Position numbers and translations under genes: made by a program. From NCBI RefSeq assembly GCF_900116605.1, contig NZ_FPBC01000018.1, positions 1-64,000 of the forward strand: a stretch of 64,000 bases of DNA, in the 5' to 3' direction. Below the pieces are notes generated by a model. That model did no database searches. It had not been told where the DNA came from and saw only the letters and a program-made list of their open reading frames with translations. This document shows, piece by piece, positions 26,163 through 36,011 of this stretch. This stretch comes from Pseudomonas marincola. GTDB lineage: Bacteria > Pseudomonadota > Gammaproteobacteria > Pseudomonadales > Pseudomonadaceae. Position 1 is the stretch's first letter; each line of letters opens with the position of its first letter.

Positions 26163-28973
26163 ATGGCAGTTAAAACTCCCGCGGTACGTAAAAAATTCCC
26201 ACTTCTCGTCACAGGCAGCCTGTTGGCTCTTCAACCTATGGCGAGTCAATTTGTTGTTGCAGCCGAACAGTTCGACTGCGGCGTTTCTCCGAGCGGTGGC
26301 TGGGCGTGTGCGCCCAAGACCAGCAACGTCGAATTACCGGCGCGCCCTGCTCGCAGTACACCTGAGGCTGACACCAGCGCAACCAATGTTGCCGCTCCGG
26401 TCGCAGCCGGTGCTGCAGTTGCCGCAACGAGCAGCAAACCGGCGAAAAAGCTCAACACGACCAAGCAGGTTACCGAAGCGCAAGGCTTGGGTCTGGCCTC
26501 TCGCAGCGCCGACTATAGCCATCTTGACTGGGTTCCGCGCGAAAAGTTGACGCCGGAGCAGCTTGCCGAGACAGCGCCATATTGTTCCGGTGCTTACGTT
26601 GAGCCCGAACGCCCAGGCATGGATGACACCACGCCAATGAATGAGGCGCCACTGTTCGTCTCGGCGAAAGCGTCGCGTTACGAGCAAGAGACTCAGAAAG
26701 CGACCCTGGCGGGTGATGTCGTTCTTCGCCAGTCGAGCATGCAGGTTGAGGCCAATGAAGCCAGCCTGCTGCAAGCCGAAAATCGCGGCGTACTCGATGG
26801 CAACGTGCGCTTGCGCGACAAAGGCGCGCTGATTGTTGGCGATCATGCTGAGCTGCAGCTGGATAACGGTGAAGCGCAGATTGATAACGCCGAATATGTG
26901 ATGCACGAAGGTCAGGCGCGCGGTAATGCACTCTATGCAAAACGTGAGCAGACCTCGATTATTCGTCTTAAAGACGGCACGTTCACCCGCTGCGAACCGA
27001 ACAGCAACGACTGGCACCTGAAGGGTAACAACATCACCCTCAACCCGGTGACTGGCTTTGGTTCGGCGACCAACGTGACCTTGCGCGTCAAAGACTTCCC
27101 GGTGTTCTACACGCCATATATTTACTTCCCGATCGACGATCGTCGCCAGTCAGGTTTCCTGACGCCGTCAATCAGCTCATCGAGCAGTAACGGCCTGACG
27201 CTGGAAACGCCTTACTACTTCAACCTTGCGCCCAACTATGACGCCACGCTGTACCCGACCTACATGGGTGACCGTGGCTTGCATCTGGAAGGCGAGTTCC
27301 GCTACCTGAGCAAAACCGGCGAAGGCCAGGTCGGCGCGGCCATTCTGAATGACAAGAATGACGATCGCGACCTGCAGTCCGACTCCAAGGACACTCGCTG
27401 GTTGTACAGCTGGCAGCACAAGGAAGGCCTGAACTCACGCCTGACTGCTGAAGTCGATTACACAGACATCAGCGACCCGTACTATTTCCAGGACCTGGAT
27501 ACCGATCTGGGTATTGATACGCCGGACTTTATCAACCAGCGCGGCACCCTGACCTATCGCGGCGATTCATATGTCGCGAAGCTCAATGCTCACGCCTATG
27601 AGCTGGCGAATATCACCGACATCACCCCATACGATCGCCTTCCGCAGATCACAATTGATGGCCAGCTGCCGTTTCAGCCTTCGGGTCTGAACATGAGCTA
27701 TGGCGCTGAACTGGTTCGCTTTGACCGGGATCTGCGCAGCGGCGACTACATCAATGAAGATGGCGTCGTCGAGCAGCCTTGGTACGACAACAACGTGACC
27801 GGCCTTGCGCGTGCGAACGGTACTCGTATGCACCTCGAGCCCGCTGTCAGCCTGCCGCTCGACTGGAGCTGGGGCTTCGTCAAACCGCAGTTGAAGTACC
27901 TGTACACCAACTATGACCTCGATCTGGACTCTATCGGCAAAGCGCAACTCGCCGGAGGCGCAGGCTCATTTGACGATGCCCCTGATCGTGGCGTTGGCAT
28001 GTTCAGTGTCGACAGCGGCCTGTACTTCGACCGTGACACTCAGTGGTTCGGCACCAACTTCCGCCAGACGCTCGAGCCGCGCATGTACTACCTGTATGTG
28101 CCCGAGGAAGATCAAGACGATATTCCGGTATTCGACACCAGCGAAACCACCTTCAGCTACAACTCGCTGTTTCGCGAAAATCGTTTCACAGGTAAAGACC
28201 GGATCGGTGACGAGAACAAACTCTCGTTTGGCGTAACCAACCGCTGGATCGAAGACAACGGCTTTGAGCGTCAGCGTCTGAGCATCGGCCAGGCCGTTTA
28301 CTTCGAAGACCGCAAGGTTCAGCTGCCAGGTATCGATTACAAAACCCGTGACGATGCGCAGTCCTCGGTGTCACCGATTGCACTTGAGCACTCTTACCGG
28401 TTCAACCGCGACTGGCGCCTGGACTCGGACTTCAACTGGGACCCGGATGCTCGCAGAACCCGTTCCGGCAGCACCATGTTCCATTATCAGCCTGAAGATA
28501 ATCCGGGCAAGATCATCAACGCCGGTTATCGCTATCGCAACGACACCGTCCGCTACGACCAGAGCACTGGTCAGTGGGTTGTCGGCGGCGGCGATTACGG
28601 TGTTCCTGGCAGCGCCAACTACATCAAGGATTACTACAAGATCAGCCAGCACGACTTCTCGGTGGTCTGGCCGATCGTTCAGCAATGGAGTCTGATCTCA
28701 CGCTGGCAGTATGACTACGGCCGCAACCGTACACTCGAAGCCTTTGGCGGCCTTGAGTACGACAGCTGCTGCTGGAAAGTACGCGTAATCGATCGTTACT
28801 GGATCAACTACGACGAAGTCAGCCTCAACCCAGACTTGAACGACGATCCTGATCGCGGGATCTTCCTGGAAGTAACGCTTAAAGGCCTCGGCGGCGTTAC
28901 TGGTAAATCCGCAAGTTCGTTCCTGAATAACGGCATTCAAGGTTATCGTAAACGTGAAGATGAAGCTTTCTGA
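26163..28973 (+). CDS. lptD: LPS-assembly outer membrane protein LptD
   Basis: Outer-membrane beta-barrel that inserts lipopolysaccharide into the outer leaflet. 936 residues from the ATG at 26163 (MAVKTPAVRKKFPLLVTG), including a signal peptide (about 1-34), a cysteine pair just after it (FDC...WAC), a periplasmic OstA/beta-jellyroll domain (about 130-260) and the C-terminal barrel. The EYDSCCWK cysteine pair near the end completes the disulfide set needed for assembly. The ORF opens earlier at 26076, which is not the likely start. Overlaps surA. Confidence 0.96.
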   Translation: MAVKTPAVRKKFPLLVTGSLLALQPMASQFVVAAEQFDCGVSPSGGWACAPKTSNVELPARPARSTPEADTSATNVAAPVAAGAAVAATSSKPAKKLNTTKQVTEAQGLGLASRSADYSHLDWVPREKLTPEQLAETAPYCSGAYVEPERPGMDDTTPMNEAPLFVSAKASRYEQETQKATLAGDVVLRQSSMQVEANEASLLQAENRGVLDGNVRLRDKGALIVGDHAELQLDNGEAQIDNAEYVMHEGQARGNALYAKREQTSIIRLKDGTFTRCEPNSNDWHLKGNNITLNPVTGFGSATNVTLRVKDFPVFYTPYIYFPIDDRRQSGFLTPSISSSSSNGLTLETPYYFNLAPNYDATLYPTYMGDRGLHLEGEFRYLSKTGEGQVGAAILNDKNDDRDLQSDSKDTRWLYSWQHKEGLNSRLTAEVDYTDISDPYYFQDLDTDLGIDTPDFINQRGTLTYRGDSYVAKLNAHAYELANITDITPYDRLPQITIDGQLPFQPSGLNMSYGAELVRFDRDLRSGDYINEDGVVEQPWYDNNVTGLARANGTRMHLEPAVSLPLDWSWGFVKPQLKYLYTNYDLDLDSIGKAQLAGGAGSFDDAPDRGVGMFSVDSGLYFDRDTQWFGTNFRQTLEPRMYYLYVPEEDQDDIPVFDTSETTFSYNSLFRENRFTGKDRIGDENKLSFGVTNRWIEDNGFERQRLSIGQAVYFEDRKVQLPGIDYKTRDDAQSSVSPIALEHSYRFNRDWRLDSDFNWDPDARRTRSGSTMFHYQPEDNPGKIINAGYRYRNDTVRYDQSTGQWVVGGGDYGVPGSANYIKDYYKISQHDFSVVWPIVQQWSLISRWQYDYGRNRTLEAFGGLEYDSCCWKVRVIDRYWINYDEVSLNPDLNDDPDRGIFLEVTLKGLGGVTGKSASSFLNNGIQGYRKREDEAF

Positions 28974-30246
28974 TTGCCTGCGCCCCCTGATGCTGGGCGC
29001 AGTACTTATTGGCTCTATGGCACACGCTGAAGTTCAGCCGCTGGACCGGGTCGTCGCCATCGTGGACAACGATGTCATCATGCAAAGCCAGCTCAACTCA
29101 CGCCTGCGTGAAGTTCAGCAAACCATCGCCAAGCGCGGTGCGGCCGTGCCGCCTGATGACGTCCTGCAAAATCAGGTGCTCGAGCGTCTGATTCTGGAAA
29201 ACCTGCAGCTGCAGATTGGTGATCGCTCCGGTATTCGTATCGGCGACGAAGAACTCAATCAGGCAATCGGTACGATTGCCCAGCGCAACAACATGACCCC
29301 TGCTCAGTTCAAGGCAGCCCTGACCCGTGACGGCCTGTCTTATGAAGATGCCCGCGATCAGGTACGCCGCGAAATGATCATCAGCCGCGTACGTCAGCGC
29401 CGCGTGGGTGAGCGTATTCAGGTGAGCGATCAGGAAGTGAAGAACTTCCTCGCCTCCGACCTGGGCAAGATGCAGCTTTCGGAAGAATATCGCCTGGCCA
29501 ACATCCTGATTCCGGTTCAGGAAGGTGCTTCCTCGGACGCGATCCAGACAGCAGCCAAACAGGCTCAAGATATTTACAGCCAGCTCAAGCAAGGCGCCGA
29601 TTTCGCGCAGATGGCGATTGCCCGCTCGGCGAGTGAAAGCGCGCTGGAAGGCGGCGAAATGGGCTGGCGTAAAGCCGGTCAGCTGCCACCGCCATTCGAC
29701 ACCATGCTCAGCACGATGTCGGCAGGTGAGGTGACCGAGCCTGTACGTACGCCAGGTGGTTTTATCATCATCAAGCTGCAAGAAAAACGTGGCGGCGGCG
29801 CTCAGGTCAGCGAAGAAGTTAATGTTCGCCATATCCTGATCAAGCCCAGCGAAATCCGCAGCGATTCCGAAAGCCAGCGTCTGGCCCAGCGTCTGTATGA
29901 CCGCATTGCCGCAGGCGAAGACTTTGCCGAACTGGCGAAAAACTTCTCGGAAGACCCAGGCTCTGCCCTTAATGGCGGCTCGCTGAACTGGATCGACCCG
30001 AAGGTACTGGTTCCGGAGTTCCAGGCGGTTATGAACAGCACGCCGAGCGGTGAAGTGTCCAAGCCATTCAGAACCAGTTTTGGCTGGCACATTCTGCAGG
30101 TTATGGGTCGTCGCGCCACGGACAACAGCGAGAAGTTCCGCGAGCAGCAAGCGATGAACATCCTGCGTAACCGTAAGTACGACGAAGAACTGCAAACCTG
30201 GCTGCGTCAGATCCGCGACGAGGCCTACGTAGAAACCAAGCTGTGA
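28960..30246 (+). CDS. surA: periplasmic chaperone and PPIase SurA
   Basis: Escorts outer-membrane proteins such as LptD. 428 residues: signal peptide (to about residue 22, AHA-EV), SurA N-terminal chaperone domain, two parvulin rotamase domains (about 170-270 and 280-380; FAQMAIARSASES and FAELAKNFSEDPGS mark them) and a C-terminal helix. The ATG at 28960 overlaps the end of lptD by 14 bases. pdxA overlaps its stop by 4 bases. Confidence 0.96.
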   Translation: MKLSDCLRPLMLGAVLIGSMAHAEVQPLDRVVAIVDNDVIMQSQLNSRLREVQQTIAKRGAAVPPDDVLQNQVLERLILENLQLQIGDRSGIRIGDEELNQAIGTIAQRNNMTPAQFKAALTRDGLSYEDARDQVRREMIISRVRQRRVGERIQVSDQEVKNFLASDLGKMQLSEEYRLANILIPVQEGASSDAIQTAAKQAQDIYSQLKQGADFAQMAIARSASESALEGGEMGWRKAGQLPPPFDTMLSTMSAGEVTEPVRTPGGFIIIKLQEKRGGGAQVSEEVNVRHILIKPSEIRSDSESQRLAQRLYDRIAAGEDFAELAKNFSEDPGSALNGGSLNWIDPKVLVPEFQAVMNSTPSGEVSKPFRTSFGWHILQVMGRRATDNSEKFREQQAMNILRNRKYDEELQTWLRQIRDEAYVETKL

Positions 30247-31232
30247 GCAGCAAACCCTTTGCCCTCACACCGGGCGAGCCCGCAGGTATAGGTCCAGACC
30301 TATGCCTGCTGCTGGCCCGCGAGCAACAGGCGCAGCCAATCATCGCGATTGCCAGCTGCGCCCTGCTCGCCCAGCGCGCACAGCTGCTGGGCCTGAATAT
30401 CCAGCTCATCAGCGTCACCCCCGACACGTTTCCCAAGCAACCGGCGCCTGCTGGCAGCCAATACGTGTGGGACACCCCGCTCGGCGCGCCCGTTACCGCT
30501 GGCCAGCTCAACCCTGCAAACGCTGCTTATGTCCTTGAAACCCTGACCCGTGCGGGCCAAGGCTGCATGGACGGGCATTTCGCCGGGATGATTACCGCGC
30601 CGGTGCATAAAGGCGTCATCAACGAAGGCGGCGTAAGCTTTTCCGGCCATACCGAGTTTCTGGCCGAACTGACAAACACCGAACAGGTCGTGATGATGCT
30701 TGCGACCCACGGTTTGCGGGTCGCCTTGGTGACCACTCACCTGCCACTCAAAGATGTAGCAGATGCCATAACACCTGAACGCTTAAGCCGGGTGACGCGC
30801 ATTCTGCACAACGATTTGCGCGACAAGTTCGGTATCAGCCAGCCGAAAATTCTGGTTTGCGGCCTCAATCCGCACGCCGGTGAAGGCGGCCATCTTGGCC
30901 ACGAAGAAATCGACGTGATCGAGCCAACGCTTGAGCAACTGCGCGCTGAGGGCATCAACCTGATCGGCCCGCTGCCCGCCGACACGCTCTTCACCCCCAA
31001 GCACCTCGACCATTGCGACGCCGTCTTGGCGATGTATCACGATCAGGGCTTGCCCGTGCTCAAGTTCAAAGGCTTTGGCGCTGCGGTGAATATCACCCTC
31101 GGTCTGCCGATTATCCGCACCTCGGTCGATCACGGCACAGCGCTGGACCTCGCCGGCAGCGGCAATATCGACACCGGCAGCCTGCAAGTCGCCCTGCAAA
31201 ATGCCTTCGCCATGGCAGCCAGTCAGGCTTAA
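30243..31232 (+). CDS. pdxA: 4-hydroxythreonine-4-phosphate dehydrogenase
   Basis: Vitamin B6 synthesis, 329 residues. The start is GTG at 30243, overlapping the surA stop (GTGA). The family motifs TPGEPAGIGPDL (N-terminus), GHTEFLAE with a metal-binding histidine, NPHAGEGGHLG and MYHDQGLPVLK are intact. Middle gene of the surA-pdxA-rsmA-apaG-apaH run, as in enterobacteria. Confidence 0.96.
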   Translation: MSSKPFALTPGEPAGIGPDLCLLLAREQQAQPIIAIASCALLAQRAQLLGLNIQLISVTPDTFPKQPAPAGSQYVWDTPLGAPVTAGQLNPANAAYVLETLTRAGQGCMDGHFAGMITAPVHKGVINEGGVSFSGHTEFLAELTNTEQVVMMLATHGLRVALVTTHLPLKDVADAITPERLSRVTRILHNDLRDKFGISQPKILVCGLNPHAGEGGHLGHEEIDVIEPTLEQLRAEGINLIGPLPADTLFTPKHLDHCDAVLAMYHDQGLPVLKFKGFGAAVNITLGLPIIRTSVDHGTALDLAGSGNIDTGSLQVALQNAFAMAASQA

Positions 31233-31336
31233 CGCCACGATTGCTGCTGTACGCAGCTACTTTTTGCCCCATCACTGTTAAACTGCATCTCTTTGTTTTC
31301 GCTTTAAGCTTGCGGCTTGAAGCTTGGAGCTGCTGT

Positions 31337-32158
31337 ATGTCTGAACAATACCAACACAAGGCGCGCAAGCGCTTTGGTCAGAACTTCCTGCATGATGCCG
31401 GCGTGATCCATCGCATCCTGCGCGCTATCCATGCCCGCGAAGGCGAGCATGTGCTGGAAATCGGCCCGGGTCAGGGCGCACTCACTGAAGGCCTGCTGAG
31501 CAGCGGCGCGCAACTGGATGTGATCGAGCTCGATAAAGACCTGGTGCCAATTCTCAACGCCAAGTTCGCCAACCACAGCAACTTCAAGCTGAATCAGGGT
31601 GATGCGCTCAAGTTCGACTTTGCCCGTCTCAACGCCGCGCCTAACAGCCTGCGCGTGGTCGGCAACCTGCCTTACAACATTTCCACCCCACTGATTTTTC
31701 ACCTGCTGAGTAATGCCTCGCTGATTCGCGACATGCACTTCATGCTGCAAAAGGAAGTGGTCGAGCGTCTGGCCGCAGGGCCAGGCGGTGGCGATTGGGG
31801 CCGTTTGTCGATCATGGTTCAGTACCACTGCCGCGTAGAACATTTGTTCAACGTCGGGCCCGGCGCGTTCAACCCGCCGCCCAAGGTAGACTCGGCCATC
31901 GTGCGCCTTACGCCGCATGAGGTGCTGCCGCATCCGGCCAAGGATCACAAGCTGCTCGAACGCGTGGTACGCGAAGCCTTCAACCAGCGCCGCAAAACCC
32001 TGCGCAACACGCTTAAAGCCCTGTTGCCGGCTAGCGAGATCGAAGCCGCAGGCGTTGACGGCAGCCTGCGCCCCGAACAACTGGACTTGGCTGCATTTGT
32101 GCGCCTGGCTGATAAATTGGCCGAGCAACCAGTCGCCAGTGCCGAGACGGATCACTGA
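31337..32158 (+). CDS. rsmA: 16S rRNA dimethyladenosine transferase
   Basis: KsgA: dimethylates A1518/A1519 of 16S rRNA. 273 residues with KRFGQNFLHD, SAM motif LEIGPGQGALTE and catalytic NLPYNIS. The ATG at 31337 was chosen over an open frame starting at 31013 inside pdxA. The ribosome site GGAGC lies in a short AGCTTGCGGCTTGAAGCTT-type repeat. Confidence 0.96.
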   Translation: MSEQYQHKARKRFGQNFLHDAGVIHRILRAIHAREGEHVLEIGPGQGALTEGLLSSGAQLDVIELDKDLVPILNAKFANHSNFKLNQGDALKFDFARLNAAPNSLRVVGNLPYNISTPLIFHLLSNASLIRDMHFMLQKEVVERLAAGPGGGDWGRLSIMVQYHCRVEHLFNVGPGAFNPPPKVDSAIVRLTPHEVLPHPAKDHKLLERVVREAFNQRRKTLRNTLKALLPASEIEAAGVDGSLRPEQLDLAAFVRLADKLAEQPVASAETDH

Positions 32159-32181
32159 TCCCTAATTTGCGAGTCATCCCT

Positions 32182-32562
32182 ATGTCTGATCCACGCTACC
32201 AGGTCGACGTTAGCGTCGTAACCCGCTTCCTACCGGAGCAATCCCAGCCCGAGCAGGAGCGCTTTGCCTTCGCCTACACCGTCAGCATCACCAACAACGG
32301 TGAGTTGCCAGCCAAGTTGCTGTCGCGTCACTGGGTGATTACCGACGGCAACGGCAAGGTGCAGGAAGTCCGTGGCGCCGGCGTTATCGGCCAACAGCCG
32401 CTGATTGCCCAAGGCGAGACTTACACCTACAGCAGCGGCACCGTAATGGCCACGCGCGTCGGCACGATGCAGGGCAGCTACAAGATGATCAGCGAAGACG
32501 GCGCGAACTTCGACGCACCGATTGCACCCTTTCGCTTAGCCGTACCAGGATCACTGCACTGA
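32182..32562 (+). CDS. apaG: Co2+/Mg2+ efflux-associated protein ApaG
   Basis: Single immunoglobulin-like (DUF525) domain, 126 residues, with VRGAGVIGQQPLI and the GTMQGSYKM strand pair. Role in cells is poorly defined, but it is conserved beside apaH. The ATG at 32182 (MSDPRYQ) is chosen over a non-ATG upstream start. Ends 1 base before apaH. Confidence 0.95.
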   Translation: MSDPRYQVDVSVVTRFLPEQSQPEQERFAFAYTVSITNNGELPAKLLSRHWVITDGNGKVQEVRGAGVIGQQPLIAQGETYTYSSGTVMATRVGTMQGSYKMISEDGANFDAPIAPFRLAVPGSLH

Positions 32563-32563
32563 G

Positions 32564-33388
32564 ATGACCACCTATGCTGTCGGCGACCTGCAAGGTTGCC
32601 TGAAACCCCTGCAATGCTTGCTTGAGCGAGTAAAGTTCGACCCGAAAGTTGATCGGCTGTGGCTGGTCGGCGACCTGATAAACCGCGGCCCGGACTCGCT
32701 CGGCACTCTGCGCTTTCTCTACGCGATGCGCGACTCAGTCACCTGCGTGCTGGGTAATCATGACCTGCACTTGCTGGCGGTTGCGCATAACGTCGAGCGT
32801 CTGAAAAAGAACGACACGCTGCAGGAAATTCTCGATGCGCCGGATCGGCACGAGTTGCTCGACTGGCTGCGTCAGCAGAAACTCATGCACTACGACGCCG
32901 AGCGCAACATGGCCATGGTGCATGCCGGTATTGCTCCGCAATGGACACTGGAGAAGGCGCTCAAGCGCGCCGCAGAGGTCGAAGAAGTGCTGCGCGACCC
33001 TAACCGACTGCCCGTGTTTCTCGATGGCATGTACGGCAACCAGCCCGATTGCTGGGATGGCGACCTGAAAGGCATCAAGCGTCTGCGCGTTATCACCAAC
33101 TACTTCACCCGCATGCGCTTTTGCAAAGCCGACGGTACGCTCGACCTCGTCAGCAAGGAGGGCCTGGATACGGCCCCCAGCGGTTTTGCCCCCTGGTTCA
33201 GTCACCCGAGCCGCAAGACCCGTGATGTGAAAATCATTTTCGGCCATTGGGCGGCACTTGAGGGCAACTGCACCGAGCCCAACGTATTTGCCCTGGACAC
33301 CGGTTGCGTCTGGGGCGCGGCCATGACGCTGATGAACATCGACAGCGGCGAAATGCACCGCTGCAACTGCAATGAGGACTCCGCATGA
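32564..33388 (+). CDS. apaH: symmetrical bis(5'-nucleosyl)-tetraphosphatase
   Basis: Cleaves Ap4A to two ADP and also removes Np4 caps from RNA. 274 residues with metallophosphatase motifs GDLQGC, GDLINRGPDS, GNHDLHLL and the late HAGIAP histidine. Overlaps glpE by 4 bases. Confidence 0.96.
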   Translation: MTTYAVGDLQGCLKPLQCLLERVKFDPKVDRLWLVGDLINRGPDSLGTLRFLYAMRDSVTCVLGNHDLHLLAVAHNVERLKKNDTLQEILDAPDRHELLDWLRQQKLMHYDAERNMAMVHAGIAPQWTLEKALKRAAEVEEVLRDPNRLPVFLDGMYGNQPDCWDGDLKGIKRLRVITNYFTRMRFCKADGTLDLVSKEGLDTAPSGFAPWFSHPSRKTRDVKIIFGHWAALEGNCTEPNVFALDTGCVWGAAMTLMNIDSGEMHRCNCNEDSA

Positions 33389-33714
33389 GCGACTTCAAAC
33401 GAATTTCCCCCGAGCAAGCTCAAGCACTTCGCCAGCAGGGCGCCGTGGTCGTCGATATCCGCGACCCGCAGAGTTTCGACATGGGCCATATCGCCGGCTC
33501 GCATCACCTCGATAACCACTCGCTGGTCGACTTTATTGCCAAGGCCGATCTCGATCATCCGCTCATCGTTTCCTGCTATCACGGCAACTCCAGTCAAAGC
33601 GCTGCCGCCTACCTGATTGGCCAGGGTTTTACTGACGTTTACAGCCTTGATGGCGGCTTCGAGCTGTGGCGCGCCACTTACCCTGAAGACACACGCCAGA
33701 GCCCCGACGAATAA
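33385..33714 (+). CDS. glpE: thiosulfate sulfurtransferase GlpE
   Basis: Single-domain rhodanese (109 residues) transferring sulfane sulfur. The active-site loop is SCYHGNSSQSAA with the catalytic cysteine after VS, and DIRDPQSFDMGHI is the N-terminal rhodanese segment. The ATG overlaps the apaH stop. Confidence 0.95.
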   Translation: MSDFKRISPEQAQALRQQGAVVVDIRDPQSFDMGHIAGSHHLDNHSLVDFIAKADLDHPLIVSCYHGNSSQSAAAYLIGQGFTDVYSLDGGFELWRATYPEDTRQSPDE

Positions 33715-33991
33715 TTTTTTACATCTGCCAAGGCCCGCCATATCGGGCCTTGCGCGCACTTTCTGGCTTCCTGCGCCAAGCTATTTGCGCATATCGCCTT
33801 GCCCTCGCAAATTCCGAACTATCCTTTATCTCAGGCCATCCAAATAAGGTAGAGCCGGCAAGCCGGCAGCCGGGCCATCGGTACGACTTTTAGGTGTTTC
33901 GGGGGATTTACCTAGGTTGACTTCTCAGCCGTCCATCCGTGCCCGTTCGACCGATCCCTGCTAACTCTTTTGCATCGAGCGAGGTGAAGTC

Positions 33992-35914
33992 ATGAGCATT
34001 TTCAGTCACTTCCAACAACGTTTCGAAGCGACCCGCCAGGAAGAGTATTCCCTGCAGGAATATCTCGAACTGTGCAAACAGGATCGCAGTGCTTATGCCT
34101 CGGCAGCTGAACGGTTGTTACTGGCAATAGGCGAGCCCGAGCTGCTCGACACGGCAGCCAACCCCAGGCTTTCACGTATCTTCTCGAACAAGGTGATCCG
34201 CCGCTATCCGGCTTTCGCCGACTTCCATGGCATGGAAGAGTGCATTGATCAGATCGTGTCCTACTTCCGCCACGCCGCCCAAGGGCTCGAAGAAAAGAAA
34301 CAGATCCTCTATCTGCTGGGCCCGGTAGGCGGCGGTAAGTCCTCGCTGGCTGAAAAGCTCAAGCACCTGATGGAAAAAGTGCCGTTCTACGCGATCAAGG
34401 ATTCACCGGTTTTCGAGTCGCCACTCGGCCTGTTCAGCGATGCCGAAGACGGGGCCATTCTGGAAGAGGAATACGGTATTTCGCGGCGCTATCTGGGCAG
34501 CATCATGTCGCCATGGGCCACCAAGCGCCTGAGCGAGTATGGCGGCGACATCAGCCAGTTCCGCGTGGTCAAACTTTACCCCTCGATTCTGCGGCAGATT
34601 GCCGTGGCTAAAACCGAGCCCGGCGATGAAAACAACCAGGACATCTCGGCACTGGTCGGCAAGGTTGATATCCGCAAGCTGGAAGAATTCCCGCAGAACG
34701 ACGCGGACGCCTACAGCTATTCAGGCGCCCTGTGCCGCGCCAACCAGGGCCTGATGGAATTCGTCGAGATGTTCAAGGCGCCGATCAAGGTCCTGCACCC
34801 GCTACTTACCGCGACTCAGGAAGGCAACTACAACAGCACCGAAGGCCTCGGCGCGATCCCCTACAACGGGATTTTGCTGGCGCACTCCAACGAATCCGAA
34901 TGGCACAGCTTCCGTAACAACAAGAACAACGAGGCGTTCATTGACCGGATTTACATCGTCAAGGTGCCTTACTGCTTGCGCGTCAGCGATGAGATCAAGA
35001 TTTACGACAAGTTGCTGCTCAACAGCTCACTGGCCAACGCCCATTGCGCGCCAGACACCCTGAAAATGCTCGCGCAGTTCTCCGTACTGTCACGGCTCAA
35101 AGAGCCTGAGAACTCGAATATCTATTCGAAAATGCGCGTCTACGACGGTGAAAACCTTAAGGACACCGACCCGAAGGCCAAGTCGATTCAGGAATACCGG
35201 GACACAGCAGGCGTTGATGAAGGCATGAACGGCCTGTCGACACGCTTCGCCTTCAAGATTCTGTCCAAGGTGTTCAACTTCGACCCGCACGAGGTTGCCG
35301 CCAACCCGGTGCACCTGCTGTATGTGCTTGAACAGCAGATTGAGCAGGAGCAGTTCCCGGCAGAGACCCGCGAGCGTTATCTGCGCTTTATCAAGGAATA
35401 CCTGGCGCCGCGCTATATCGAGTTTATCGGCAAGGAAATCCAGACCGCTTACCTCGAGTCTTACAGCGAGTACGGTCAGAACATTTTCGACCGCTATGTG
35501 CTGTACGCCGACTTCTGGATTCAGGATCAGGAATACCGCGACCCGGAAACCGGCGAGATCCTCAACCGCGTAGCACTCAACGAAGAGCTGGAGAAAATCG
35601 AGAAGCCGGCCGGCATCAGCAACCCCAAGGATTTCCGCAACGAGATCGTCAACTTTGTGTTGCGTGCGCGGGCCAACAACAATGGCAAGAACCCAACCTG
35701 GCTCAGCTACGAGAAACTGCGCGTCGTGATCGAGAAGAAGATGTTCTCCAACACCGAGGATCTGCTTCCGGTCATCAGCTTCAACGCCAAGGCCAGCAAA
35801 GAGGACCAGCAAAAACACAACGACTTCGTCACTCGCATGGTCGAGCGCGGCTATACCGACAAACAGGTTCGGCTGTTGTCTGAATGGTATCTGCGGGTTC
35901 GTAAATCGCAGTAA
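33992..35914 (+). CDS. prkA: PrkA-type serine protein kinase (YeaG)
   Basis: 640-residue AAA-kinase hybrid, with Walker A LLGPVGGGKSSLAEK (about residues 109-123) and C-terminal PrkA kinase domain. YeaG phosphorylates itself and casein in E. coli and helps survival in stationary phase and nitrogen stress. Starts the prkA-yeaH-spoVR operon. GAGGTGAAGTC precedes the ATG. The 277-bp upstream interval has no promoter I can name with confidence. Confidence 0.94.
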   Translation: MSIFSHFQQRFEATRQEEYSLQEYLELCKQDRSAYASAAERLLLAIGEPELLDTAANPRLSRIFSNKVIRRYPAFADFHGMEECIDQIVSYFRHAAQGLEEKKQILYLLGPVGGGKSSLAEKLKHLMEKVPFYAIKDSPVFESPLGLFSDAEDGAILEEEYGISRRYLGSIMSPWATKRLSEYGGDISQFRVVKLYPSILRQIAVAKTEPGDENNQDISALVGKVDIRKLEEFPQNDADAYSYSGALCRANQGLMEFVEMFKAPIKVLHPLLTATQEGNYNSTEGLGAIPYNGILLAHSNESEWHSFRNNKNNEAFIDRIYIVKVPYCLRVSDEIKIYDKLLLNSSLANAHCAPDTLKMLAQFSVLSRLKEPENSNIYSKMRVYDGENLKDTDPKAKSIQEYRDTAGVDEGMNGLSTRFAFKILSKVFNFDPHEVAANPVHLLYVLEQQIEQEQFPAETRERYLRFIKEYLAPRYIEFIGKEIQTAYLESYSEYGQNIFDRYVLYADFWIQDQEYRDPETGEILNRVALNEELEKIEKPAGISNPKDFRNEIVNFVLRARANNNGKNPTWLSYEKLRVVIEKKMFSNTEDLLPVISFNAKASKEDQQKHNDFVTRMVERGYTDKQVRLLSEWYLRVRKSQ

Positions 35915-35948
35915 TGCAGCCTCAAGCCACCCGGTGATGACTGCGCAA

Positions 35949-35977
35949 GAGCGAGGGCGACACCTTCGTCCTCGCTC
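35949..35977 (+). repeat. 8-bp hairpin in the prkA-yeaH gap
   Basis: GAGCGAGG (35949-35956) and CCTCGCTC (35970-35977) form a perfect stem with a 13-base loop between two co-directional genes. It may reduce read-through or protect the prkA message. Confidence 0.5.
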
Positions 35978-36011
35978 GCAGCTTGCCGCTTCAAGCTCCC
36001 CGGAGGGGCCT

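Noticed and set aside
33715..33991. Sigma-54 or RpoS promoter before prkA
   Set aside because: No clear -24/-12 pair and no convincing RpoS -10; only GC-rich GCCGGC repeats are seen.
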